DNA from: Streptomyces sp. NRRL S-455
Lineage (GTDB): Bacteria > Actinomycetota > Actinomycetes > Streptomycetales > Streptomycetaceae
Assembly: GCF_000717875.1 (NCBI RefSeq)
Contig: NZ_JOCT01000042.1
Span: 35,110 to 99,109, forward strand
Reading direction: 5' to 3'
Length of the DNA: 64,000 nt
In this document: one piece after another, positions 8,531 through 16,444 of the stretch
Position numbering within the stretch: position 1 is the stretch's first letter
Layout: each line of letters begins with the position of its first letter
The notes under the pieces: generated by a model
What the model was told of the DNA's origin: nothing
Database searches by the model: none
Seen by the model: only the letters and a program-made list of their open reading frames with translations
Position numbers and translations under genes: made by a program

Positions 8531-8840
8531 GTGCAACGGACGGACCCGGCAGTGGCGTAACGCCGGGGTCTTCAGGGCCCTGCTGGACGGCCTGGACCTG
8601 ACGCGGACCACCCAATGATCACAACTCGATACCCGCCCTGGGACAACCGCCTCGCCCCGACCGTCCCGGCCGCCCCTCCGGTCACGTCCCGCTGATCCCC
8701 TGGAACTCTCCGCACATCCTCCGAACCTCCAAGATCCAGCAGGATTGCCCGGGGCCCGATCGGGTACGCGAGCAGGACCGCGCCCGGGGCGGATCTTGTC
8801 CCGGGCGGGCCGCACGACCGCCGCTATCAGGGAATCTGCC
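8531..8840. other. Intergenic stretch with no intact gene
   Basis: A short plus-strand frame ending at 8618 (RNAGVFRALLDGLDLTRTTQ) looks like the tail of a lost protein but I cannot identify it. The remainder up to the SseB-like gene shows nothing recognisable apart from an AGGGA ribosome site before 8841. Confidence 0.4.
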
Positions 8841-9242
8841 ATGGAGACACCCGCAAACGACCCCACGCCCACACCCGCCCAGCGGGCTCTGGACGTCCTC
8901 GCCGAGAACACGGAGGACGCGGCGGCTCTGGACGCGCTCGCCAACAGCGACGTGCTCATCCCCGTGCCCGACGACGCGAACGACGCCGACGCGGCCAACA
9001 CCTCGGCGGTGGCGCTGCCAGTGCTGGAGCAGCCGGGCGGCGAGCCGGTGGTGCCCGTGTTCACCTCCGAGGTGGAGATGGCCGGGCTGCTGCCGTTCGT
9101 ATCCCGCTACCGCCTGGTGCCGCTCGGCGCCCTCGCCGCCCAGTGGCCGGCCGACGACCTGTCGCTCACCATCGACGGCAGCTCGGAACACCGCCTGACG
9201 CTCACCTCGGAGGGAGTCCGCACCCTGCTGGCACGCCCGTAG
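8841..9242 (+). CDS. SseB-family domain protein
   Basis: 133-residue soluble protein. ALDVLAENTEDAAALDALAN is followed by DVLIPVPDDA and VPVFTSEVEMAGLLPFVSRY, the layout of SseB N-terminal domain proteins common in Streptomyces, usually small and of unknown function. The ATG at 8841 has AGGGA nine bases upstream. It stands alone, convergent with the MarR gene. Confidence 0.75.
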   Translation: METPANDPTPTPAQRALDVLAENTEDAAALDALANSDVLIPVPDDANDADAANTSAVALPVLEQPGGEPVVPVFTSEVEMAGLLPFVSRYRLVPLGALAAQWPADDLSLTIDGSSEHRLTLTSEGVRTLLARP

Positions 9243-9281
9243 GACCGGACAGGCCGGAGCCAGGGCCGGACGCCGGGCGGG

Positions 9282-9677
9282 CTATGCGCCCTCGCCCAGC
9301 GTCCGGGCCAGTGCGGCCCGCTGCAGCGGCAGCACCTCGGCGTGCAGATCACGGCCCTTCGACGTCAGGGAGACCCACACGCCGCGCCGGTCCTCCACAC
9401 ACACCGAACGTGTCACCAGCCCGTCCTTCTCCAGCCGGGCGATGAGCCGCGACAGCGCGCTCTGACTGAGATGCACCCGCCCCACCAGGTTCTGCACCCG
9501 GCACTGCTCGCCCTCCCCGGGCGCCGCGGTCGCGAGTATGTCCAGGACCTCGAAGTCCGACGCGCCCAGGCCGTGCGGATGCAGCGCCCGGTCGATCTCG
9601 CACATCGTGCGGGCGTGCGCCGACAGGATGTCCCGCCAGCGTTCCTCGAGCCGCGCACCAGCCTTTTCAGCCGCCAT
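9282..9677 (-). CDS. MarR-family transcriptional regulator
   Basis: 131-residue winged-helix regulator. HPHGLGASDFEVLDILATA is followed by recognition helix VHLSQSALSRLIARLEKDGL and the wing VEDRRGVWVSLTSKGRDLHA. ATG at 9677 gives a normal N-terminus; an in-frame ATG at 9713 would add 12 residues. No convincing ribosome site precedes either, so the start is uncertain. No target is obvious nearby, and the convergent SseB-like gene is 39 bp away. Confidence 0.86.
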   Translation of the reverse strand: MAAEKAGARLEERWRDILSAHARTMCEIDRALHPHGLGASDFEVLDILATAAPGEGEQCRVQNLVGRVHLSQSALSRLIARLEKDGLVTRSVCVEDRRGVWVSLTSKGRDLHAEVLPLQRAALARTLGEGA

Positions 9678-9878
9678 GTCCGAACCGTACACCGCTGTTC
9701 GATGACTGTGCATGGAGTGGGGACCGGGAGCCCGCCGCACGGCAGAGGGAACCCGATGCACGCCGGCTGCCGACTGTTCCGCGGCACGCCGGTTCCCGGG
9801 GCGTGTGTGCGGGGCGCGTTGGGCCGACGTGGGCGAGGTGGGCGGAGCCCGCGTGAACGGGCCGGCCGCAGTTCCGGT

Positions 9879-9911
9879 GTGGCTGAGCGGGCCGGGCCCC
9901 GGCTCAGCCAC
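9879..9911 (-). terminator. Terminator of the galactan transport operon
   Basis: A perfect 10-bp stem (GTGGCTGAGC / GCTCAGCCAC) with a G+C-rich loop begins 10 bp after the LacI-gene stop codon. No U-tract follows, as is usual in Streptomyces. Confidence 0.7.
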
Positions 9912-9920
9912 GCACCGTCC

Positions 9921-10952
9921 CTACGTCGACTCCCGCTTCACCAGCTCCGTCGGCAAGATCACCGCCGCCGGATCGTCGCCCCCGATCTGCGCGAGCAGCA
10001 CCCGGACCATCTCGGCGCTGATGCGGTCCCAGGGCTGCCGGATCGTCGTGAGCTCCGGGCTGGACGCCACGGCGGCGGGGGAGTCGTCGAAGCCGCCGAC
10101 CGCCACATCCTGCGGCACCCGCCGCCCCGCCCGCTGCAGGGCCGCCAGCACGCCCTGCGCCATGAGGTCCGAGGCGACGAACACCGCGTCCATGTCCGGG
10201 GCCCGCTCCAGCAGCCGCTCGGCACCCGCCTCACCGCTGGCCCGGCTGTAGTCGCCGGAGACGACGAGGCGCTCGTCGAACTCCAGGCCCGCGTCCGCCA
10301 GGACCTCCTTGTAGCCGGCCAAGCGCTCGACACCGCCGGGCGTGTCCAGCGGACCGGTGACCATGCCCACCCGGTGCCGCCCGAGCGACAGCAGGTGACG
10401 CACCATGTCGCGGGCGCCGTCACGATCGTCGGCGGCCACATAGCTGACCTTCGAGCCGAGTCCGATCGGCTTCCCGCACGCCACCAGCGGTACGCCGGCC
10501 GTGCGCAACCGCTCGGCGACCGGGTCGCCGGAGTGGCTGGAGACCAGCAGCACCCCGTCCACGTGCCCGGCGGTGATGTACCGCGTGATGCGCCGCCGTT
10601 CGTCCTCGGTGCCCGCCAGCATCAGCAGCAGCGGGATGTCGTGCGCGGCGAGCGCCTGGGTGCAGCCGCGCAGCAGCACGTTGAAGTTGGGGTCCTCGAA
10701 GAACCGCTCCTGCGGTTCCGTGAGCAGGAAGCCGATCGAGTCGGACCGACCGGTGATCAGGGAGCGGGCGTGCCGGTTGACGACGTACCCCGTCCTGCGG
10801 ATGGCCGCGTTGACCGCTTCCTGGGCGGCCGGGCTGACGTAGTGGCCGCCGTTGAGCACGCGCGAGACGGTGCCGCGTGAGACCCCCGCCTCGCGCGCCA
10901 CGTCATGGATCGTGGGCGGTCTGCGCCTGCCCCCCGCAGCGTTCATGGTCAT
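9921..10952 (-). CDS. LacI-family repressor of the galactan locus
   Basis: 343-residue regulator with an N-terminal HTH (TIHDVAREAGVSRGTVSRVL, about residues 13-33) and a periplasmic-binding-like effector domain (SIGFLLTEP, DGVLLVSSHSGDP, AVFVASDLMAQGVLAAL). The ATG at 10952 overlaps the permease stop (ATGA), making it the last gene of the binding-protein/permease operon. It should bind the palindrome at 14150-14165, which overlaps the operon promoter, and so repress its own operon until a galacto-oligosaccharide arrives. The ligand is inferred from neighbouring GH42 and GH53 genes. Confidence 0.93.
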   Translation of the reverse strand: MTMNAAGGRRRPPTIHDVAREAGVSRGTVSRVLNGGHYVSPAAQEAVNAAIRRTGYVVNRHARSLITGRSDSIGFLLTEPQERFFEDPNFNVLLRGCTQALAAHDIPLLLMLAGTEDERRRITRYITAGHVDGVLLVSSHSGDPVAERLRTAGVPLVACGKPIGLGSKVSYVAADDRDGARDMVRHLLSLGRHRVGMVTGPLDTPGGVERLAGYKEVLADAGLEFDERLVVSGDYSRASGEAGAERLLERAPDMDAVFVASDLMAQGVLAALQRAGRRVPQDVAVGGFDDSPAAVASSPELTTIRQPWDRISAEMVRVLLAQIGGDDPAAVILPTELVKREST

Positions 10953-11857
10953 GACTTTACGGCTCCGGAGAGCAGATCCAGACTCCAGAACCGCTGGATG
11001 AGCAGGAAGAGAGCGACCAGCGGGAGCACCGCGAGGAACGCGCCCGTGATCACCAGCGTGTACAGCGCCGGGGCGTTGGCGCCCTGCTCGAGCAACGTGA
11101 ACAGCCCCAGCGTGATGGGGAACTTCTCGTCGTCGCTGAGCATGATGTACGGCAGCAGGAAGTTGTTCCAGATCGCCACGAACTGGAACAGGAACACCGT
11201 CACCATGCCGGGGATCATCATCGGCAGCGCGATCCGGGTGAAGATCCGCCACTCGCCGGCCCCGTCCATCCGTCCTGCCTCCACCACGTCGGTGGGCACG
11301 GCCGCGGCGGCGTAGATGCGCGCGAGGTAGACGCCGTACGGCGAGAGGATCTGCGGCAACAGGACCGCCAGGTACGAGTCCGTGAGGTCGGCCTTCGCCA
11401 GCAGCAGGTACTGGGGGACGGCCAGGATCACCGGCGGCATCAGCACACCCGCGAGCAGCACGCTGAAGAGCGTCTCGCGGCCCCGGAAACGGTAGGTCGC
11501 CAGCGCGTAGCCGCTGAGGGCCGAGACACAGGCCGACAGCAGGGCGCCCAGCCCGGCGTGCAGGGCGGAGTTGCCCATCCACTCCCAGTAGACGCCGTCG
11601 CGGTAGGCGCTCAGGTCGCGGATGTTGTCGGCGAAGCCCGTGCCCGGCAGGAAGGTGAACGTGGAGAACAGCTCCCGGCCGGATTTGGTGGCCGCGATGA
11701 CCACCCAGGCCACCGGCAGCAGGCAGTAGAGCGCCCCCAGGAGCAGGGTGACCGTGGGGATCAGGGCGGTCCGGCGGCGGAGCGGCGGGCGCCCCTGGGC
11801 GGCGCCGGGCGCGCTGCCCGCCACCGGTTCGGTCTGGGGGACGGCGAGGGAGCTCAT
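10949..11857 (-). CDS. Sugar ABC transporter permease (MalG-like)
   Basis: 302-residue inner-membrane permease with about six membrane segments. The EAA-type loop is at VVEAGRMDGAGEWRIFTRIA, followed by LPMMIPGMVTVFLFQF. The ATG at 11857 overlaps the upstream permease stop by 4 bp. With its partner permease and the binding lipoprotein it forms a CUT1-type importer. No ATPase is present, so it probably shares the multi-operon ATPase MsiK, as is known for Streptomyces CUT1 systems. Confidence 0.93.
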   Translation of the reverse strand: MSSLAVPQTEPVAGSAPGAAQGRPPLRRRTALIPTVTLLLGALYCLLPVAWVVIAATKSGRELFSTFTFLPGTGFADNIRDLSAYRDGVYWEWMGNSALHAGLGALLSACVSALSGYALATYRFRGRETLFSVLLAGVLMPPVILAVPQYLLLAKADLTDSYLAVLLPQILSPYGVYLARIYAAAAVPTDVVEAGRMDGAGEWRIFTRIALPMMIPGMVTVFLFQFVAIWNNFLLPYIMLSDDEKFPITLGLFTLLEQGANAPALYTLVITGAFLAVLPLVALFLLIQRFWSLDLLSGAVKS

Positions 11858-12780
11858 CGGGCGGCCTCCTGCTTCTGACGTCGGTTCGCGGCTCGCAGGA
11901 AGCCGAAGGAGAGCAGCAGGGTGGCGATCGCGATGATCACGGCCTGTGCCGCGGCGCTGTAGGTGTCGCCGTCGCCGAACGCGTCCCGGTGCACCTTCAT
12001 CAGCGGACTCCACGTGGTGGACACGGAGTTGGTGAGGGGCTTGAGGGTGGTCGGCTCGTTGAACACCTGGATGGTGGCGATGATCGAGAAGAAGAAGGTC
12101 AGCACCAGCGAGGGCGCCACCATCGGGATCTTGATCCGCAGGGCGATCTGCAGCGGGGTCGCGCCGTCCAGCTTCGCCGCCTCGTACACCTCGGCCGGGA
12201 TCGCCTGGAGCGAGGTGTAGATGACGATCATGTTGAAGCCGGTGCCGCCCCACACGGCGATGTTCGACAGCGCCAGGTAGAGCGGCCCACCGTCCAGCAG
12301 GTCCGGCTGCGGCAGCCCCAGCCTGTCGAGCACGAAGTAGAAGGGGCTGACGTCCGGCAGGTACAGAAAGCCCCACAGCAGCGCCGCCACCACCCCGGGG
12401 ATGGCGTACGGCAGGAAGATCGCGAGGCGGGTGAGCGGAGCGAACCGTACCTTCTCGGAGTCGAGCATCAGCGCGAACAGCAGGGCAAGGCCCAGCATCA
12501 CCGGGACCACGATGCAGCCGTAGCCCAGCACGCGCAGGGCCCCGTGCACGAGCTCGCTGTCGGTCAGGGCGTCGGTGTAGTTCTCCAGACCGGCCCAGAC
12601 CTCCTTGCGGGCGCCGGAGCCGAGTCCGAGCCCGGACACCTTCACCTTGTGGAAGCTGAGCCAGACCGCGTAGCCGATGGGCAGCGCGAAGAACAGCGCG
12701 AACAGGATCGTCGCGGGGAGGAGGAAGGCGTAGGGGGCACCCTTCACTCCGTACGACTTCCGGCGTGCCGTGCTTTTCAC
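11854..12780 (-). CDS. Sugar ABC transporter permease (MalF-like)
   Basis: 308-residue membrane permease. An N-terminal membrane segment (PYAFLLPATILFALFFALPI) is followed by the BPD-transport domain with EAA loop EVYEAAKLDGATPLQIALRI. The GTG at 12780 overlaps the binding-protein TGA (GTGA), the strongest argument for this start. It pairs with the downstream MalG-like permease. Confidence 0.93.
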   Translation of the reverse strand: MKSTARRKSYGVKGAPYAFLLPATILFALFFALPIGYAVWLSFHKVKVSGLGLGSGARKEVWAGLENYTDALTDSELVHGALRVLGYGCIVVPVMLGLALLFALMLDSEKVRFAPLTRLAIFLPYAIPGVVAALLWGFLYLPDVSPFYFVLDRLGLPQPDLLDGGPLYLALSNIAVWGGTGFNMIVIYTSLQAIPAEVYEAAKLDGATPLQIALRIKIPMVAPSLVLTFFFSIIATIQVFNEPTTLKPLTNSVSTTWSPLMKVHRDAFGDGDTYSAAAQAVIIAIATLLLSFGFLRAANRRQKQEAAR

Positions 12781-14096
12781 CGAGCGACCTCGAAGCCCTG
12801 CTTCTTCATGTCGGCGACGGTGTCGTCCTGCATTTTCTTCAAGGCGGCGCCGAAGTCCGACTTGTTCTTGGCGGCGGCGCCGAAGGCGTCCTTGAAGCTG
12901 GTGTAGGCGACGTTCACGTTCGGGCCCCAGGCCGAGGGCGCGGTGGTCTCGGCGATGTCGGCGGCCTTGGCGTAGAAGTCCGCCTGGTTCGAGAAGTAGG
13001 CCGGCGGCTTGAGGAAGGCGCCGCTGAGCTGGGCGTTCTTGGCGGCTGGGTAGATGCCGCTCTCCCTGGCCAGCGCGTTCAGGGCCTTGCTGTCGGTGTT
13101 CAGCCAGGCGGCGAACTTCGCGGCGGCCTCCTGGTGATCGGAGTCCGTGGTGACGGCGGTGGAGGAGCCGCCCCAGCTGCCGGTGCGGTTCTCGCTCGCC
13201 GACCACTGGGGGAGCGGTGCCATGGCCCACTTGCCCTTGGTGTCGGGAGCGGCGGTGGTGAGCGTGCCCGGTGCCCACACGGCGCTGACCCAGGCGATCT
13301 GCTTGCCGGTGTTGAGCGCCTTGTTCCAGGAGGGGGTGTACATGGGCTGGTTGTCGATGGCGCCCTCCTCGACCAGGCCGCCCCAGAACTTCGCGACCTT
13401 CTGGGTCGCGGCGTCGTCGATGGAGACCTTCCACCGGTCGCCGGAGGTCGTCCACCACTTCGCGCCGGCCTGCTGGGCGAGGCCCGCGAAGAGCCCGGAG
13501 TCGTTGGCGGAGAAGGTGGTGAGGTCCTTGTCGGGGGCCGCCTTCTTGAGCTTGCGGGCGGTCTCGGCGAACTCGTCCCAGGTCGTCGGTACCGACAGGC
13601 CGTACTGCTTGAACAGGTCTTCGCGGTAGTAGAACATCATGGGTCCGATGTCCTGCGGGACCGCGTAGACGGCGTCCGTCCCGAGGGTCGTCTGCTGCCA
13701 GACGCCGTCGGCGAAGCTGCCCTTCGCGTCGCCCACGTTCTCCGATATGTCCGCGAGGGCGTCGTTGCTGACCAGCGTGGGCAGCGCCTGGTACTCCGCC
13801 TGCACCAGGTCGGGGGCCTTGCCGGCCTTGTGCGCGGTGAGGATCTTGGTGACAAGCGTGTCGCCGGAGGCCTGCTTCTTCGCCGTGACGGTGATCTGCT
13901 CCTTCTTGCCCGCCCCCTTGTTCCACAGATCCACGACCTTGTCCATGCCGGGCGTCCAGGTCCAGTACGTCAGTGAGACCGGGCCGGACCCGGCCCCACC
14001 GTCTCCGGACTCCGTGCCGCAGGCGGCGAGGGCGGTGGTGCCGAGCACCAGGGCGACGGCGGATCTCACGAGGCGTCGGCGCTTCGTGTACGGCAT
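12777..14096 (-). CDS. Extracellular sugar-binding lipoprotein
   Basis: 439-residue family 1 solute-binding protein. The signal peptide MPYTKRRRLVRSAVALVLGT ends in lipobox LAAC with Cys26 as the lipid anchor. The mature part has SLTYWTWTPGMDKVVDLWN, APDLVQAEYQALPTL and the GSWGGSSTAV sugar-site strand. GGGGAGAG precedes the ATG at 14096. First gene of the leftward operon; it captures galacto-oligosaccharides outside the membrane if the locus is read correctly. Confidence 0.93.
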   Translation of the reverse strand: MPYTKRRRLVRSAVALVLGTTALAACGTESGDGGAGSGPVSLTYWTWTPGMDKVVDLWNKGAGKKEQITVTAKKQASGDTLVTKILTAHKAGKAPDLVQAEYQALPTLVSNDALADISENVGDAKGSFADGVWQQTTLGTDAVYAVPQDIGPMMFYYREDLFKQYGLSVPTTWDEFAETARKLKKAAPDKDLTTFSANDSGLFAGLAQQAGAKWWTTSGDRWKVSIDDAATQKVAKFWGGLVEEGAIDNQPMYTPSWNKALNTGKQIAWVSAVWAPGTLTTAAPDTKGKWAMAPLPQWSASENRTGSWGGSSTAVTTDSDHQEAAAKFAAWLNTDSKALNALARESGIYPAAKNAQLSGAFLKPPAYFSNQADFYAKAADIAETTAPSAWGPNVNVAYTSFKDAFGAAAKNKSDFGAALKKMQDDTVADMKKQGFEVAR

Positions 14097-14149
14097 GGAT
14101 CTCTCCCCTGACCTGGGGTCCTCGCCTGTTGCGGGGACCTGCCATGCTT

Positions 14150-14165
14150 CTGTGAGCGTTCACAG
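14150..14165. promoter_or_regulatory. LacI-type operator
   Basis: CTGTGAGCGTTCACAG is an inverted repeat with 6-bp arms (CTGTGA/TCACAG) around a CG-containing centre, the pattern of LacI/GalR operators. It touches the -10 element of the leftward promoter and lies 54 bp upstream of the binding-protein start. The repressor is encoded by the last gene of the same operon. Confidence 0.82.
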
Positions 14166-14192
14166 TAGAGAAACATCCCGGACACTTGTCAA
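14164..14192 (-). promoter_or_regulatory. Sigma-70-type promoter of the galactan transport operon
   Basis: On the minus strand TTGACA (14192-14187), a 17-bp spacer and TCTACT (14169-14164) make a near-consensus housekeeping promoter, unusually good for this G+C content. The operator overlaps its -10 box. Confidence 0.75.
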
Positions 14193-14280
14193 TGGTTGTT
14201 GCTGTGCGGTTATGTTGGGCTCCGCGCTGCATTGCTGTGTGTGCACGTTCCCATTTGATCGACCGACCGGGAGACCATCC

Positions 14281-16302
14281 ATGCCGGAGACCACCCCCAG
14301 GGGCCTCACCAGGCTCGCCTTCGGCGGGGACTACAACCCTGAGCAGTGGCCGGAGAGCGTCCGGCAGGAGGACGTCCGGCTGATGCGGGAGGCCGGCGTC
14401 ACCCTGGTGAGCGTCGGGATCTTCTCCTGGGCGCTGCTGGAGCCCTCGCCCGGGAGGTACGACTTCGGCTGGCTCGACCGGATCCTGGACCTGCTGCACG
14501 AGCACGGCGTCCGCGTCGACCTCGCCACGCCCACCGTCTGCCCGCCGGTGTGGTTCTACCGCGCCCACCCCGAGGCCCTGCCCGTCACGGCCGAGGGCAC
14601 GCGCCACGAGTTCGGCTCCCGCGCCGCCATCTGCCACAGCAACGCCGACTACCGCACGGCCGCTGCCGCCATCACCACCAAGCTCGCCGAGCGCTACGGC
14701 GACCACCCGGCCCTGGCGATGTGGCACGTGCACAACGAGTACGGCGTCCCCGTCTCGGCCTGCTACTGCGACTCCTGCGCCGCGCACTTCCGCCGCTGGC
14801 TCGCGACGGCCTACGGCACGGTCGACGCCCTCAACGACGCCTGGGGCACGGCCTTCTGGGGCCAGCACTACACGGACTTCGAGCAGATCAACCCGCCCCG
14901 GCTCACCCCGACGGCCGTCAACCCGGGCCAGGCGCTGGACTACAAGCGGTTCGCCGACGCCACCATGCGCGAGAACTTCCGTAGCGAGCGGGACATCCTG
15001 CACCGCCTCTCACCGGGCGTCCCGGTCACCACCAACTTCATGACGGCCCTGAGCCAGTGCGACTCCGTCGACTACTGGGCCTGGGGCCGCGAGGTCGACA
15101 TCGTCACCAACGACCACTACCTGATCACGGACGGCCGCCGTACCCACGTCAACCTCGCCATGGCCGCGGACCTCACCCGCTCCGTCGCGGGCGGCGCCCC
15201 CTGGCTGCTGCTCGAACACTCCACCTCGGGCGTCAACTGGCAGCCCCGCAACCCCGCCAAGGCCCCCGGCCAGATGGCCCGCAACTCCCTCACCCATGTG
15301 GCGCGCGGTTCCGAGGGTGCCCTGTTCTTCCAGTGGCGCCAGTCCCGGCGCGGCGCCGAGAAGTTCCACTCGGCGATGGTCCCGCACGGCGGTACCGACA
15401 CCCGAGTGTGGCGCGAGGTCCTCGAACTCGGCACGGCCATGGAGTCGTTGAGCGCCGTGCGCGGCACCCGTACCGAGGCCGACGTCGCCATGCTGTGGGA
15501 CTGGCACTCCTGGTGGGCGCAGAACCTGGACTGGCGACCCAGCGAGGACCACGACGCCCGCGAGCGCGCCGACGCCTTTTACGAGGCCCTCTACGACCGG
15601 CACCTCACCGTCGACTTCGCCCACCCGGAAGCCGACTTGTCGAGGTATCCCCTTGTCGTCGTACCGGCCCTGTACCTGATGACGCGGGCGGCCGGGAACA
15701 ACCTGCGGGCGTACGTGGAGAGCGGCGGCACGCTGGTCGTCTCGTACTTCTCCGGCATCGTCGACCAGCACGACGCCGTCCACGAGGGCGCCCACCCCGG
15801 CCCGCTGCGGGACGTCCTCGGCCTCACCGTCGAGGAGTTCTCACCGCTGCTGTCCGGTGAACGGGTGCGCGTCACCGGCCCCGACGGAAGTGAACTGGGC
15901 GCCGACGTATGGACGGAATTCGTGGTGCCGCGCGGCGCCGAGACCGTCCTGACGTACGCCGACGGCCTGACCGCCGGCCGGCCCGCCGTCACCCGGAACC
16001 GCCTGGGCGAGGGCACCGCCTGGTACCTCTCCACCCGGTTCGGCGCCGACGGCCTGGACACCCTGCTCGGCCAGGCGATCGAGGACGCGCGGCTCACCCC
16101 GCCCGCCGATCTGCCCCGGGACGTCGAAGTGGTGCGCCGCACCGGCGACTCGGGCACCTACCTGTTCGCCGTCAACCACACCGGATCGGACACCAAGGTG
16201 CCGCTGGAGACCCCCGGCACCGAGCTGCTGACCGGTGAACGCGCCGCGGGCCGGCTGGCCGTCCCGGCCGGAGCCGTCCGGGTCGTCCGGCTCGACGGCT
16301 GA
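14281..16302 (+). CDS. GH42 beta-galactosidase
   Basis: 673-residue intracellular enzyme (no signal peptide) that removes terminal galactose from imported galacto-oligosaccharides. It starts FGGDYNPEQWPESVRQEDVR, typical of GH42. The acid/base is Glu153 in HVHNEYG and the nucleophile Glu312 in LLLEHSTSGVNW. A trimerisation domain and C-terminal beta domain follow. GGGAG precedes the ATG at 14281. It diverges from the transporter operon across a 184-bp control region. Confidence 0.95.
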   Translation: MPETTPRGLTRLAFGGDYNPEQWPESVRQEDVRLMREAGVTLVSVGIFSWALLEPSPGRYDFGWLDRILDLLHEHGVRVDLATPTVCPPVWFYRAHPEALPVTAEGTRHEFGSRAAICHSNADYRTAAAAITTKLAERYGDHPALAMWHVHNEYGVPVSACYCDSCAAHFRRWLATAYGTVDALNDAWGTAFWGQHYTDFEQINPPRLTPTAVNPGQALDYKRFADATMRENFRSERDILHRLSPGVPVTTNFMTALSQCDSVDYWAWGREVDIVTNDHYLITDGRRTHVNLAMAADLTRSVAGGAPWLLLEHSTSGVNWQPRNPAKAPGQMARNSLTHVARGSEGALFFQWRQSRRGAEKFHSAMVPHGGTDTRVWREVLELGTAMESLSAVRGTRTEADVAMLWDWHSWWAQNLDWRPSEDHDARERADAFYEALYDRHLTVDFAHPEADLSRYPLVVVPALYLMTRAAGNNLRAYVESGGTLVVSYFSGIVDQHDAVHEGAHPGPLRDVLGLTVEEFSPLLSGERVRVTGPDGSELGADVWTEFVVPRGAETVLTYADGLTAGRPAVTRNRLGEGTAWYLSTRFGADGLDTLLGQAIEDARLTPPADLPRDVEVVRRTGDSGTYLFAVNHTGSDTKVPLETPGTELLTGERAAGRLAVPAGAVRVVRLDG

Positions 16303-16341
16303 ACCGGCCCGACGGCGACCGACTGGACGGCTGAACCGACT

Positions 16342-16379
16342 CCCTCCGCCCGCGCGAGCCACGAGCCGCGGGCGGAGGG
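16342..16379. terminator. Hairpin between GH42 and GH53 genes
   Basis: CCCTCCGCCCGCG and CGCGGGCGGAGGG form a perfect 13-bp stem with a 12-base loop, 39 bp after the GH42 stop. It likely ends or attenuates transcription, letting the secreted galactanase be expressed separately. Confidence 0.75.
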
Positions 16380-16444
16380 GCCCCTCACCCCCCTCCCGGC
16401 GAGGGGCACCCCCACACCCCACGTCGAAGGGACGACGGACGACG

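Noticed and set aside
14150..14165. CTGTGAGCGTTCACAG as a Rex site
   Set aside because: Total length is too short for Rex, and a LacI gene is in the controlled operon.
11854..15003. A 1049-codon minus frame spanning permease, binding protein and beta-galactosidase
   Set aside because: It crosses the operon in the wrong frame before the permease; only the last 308 codons are real.
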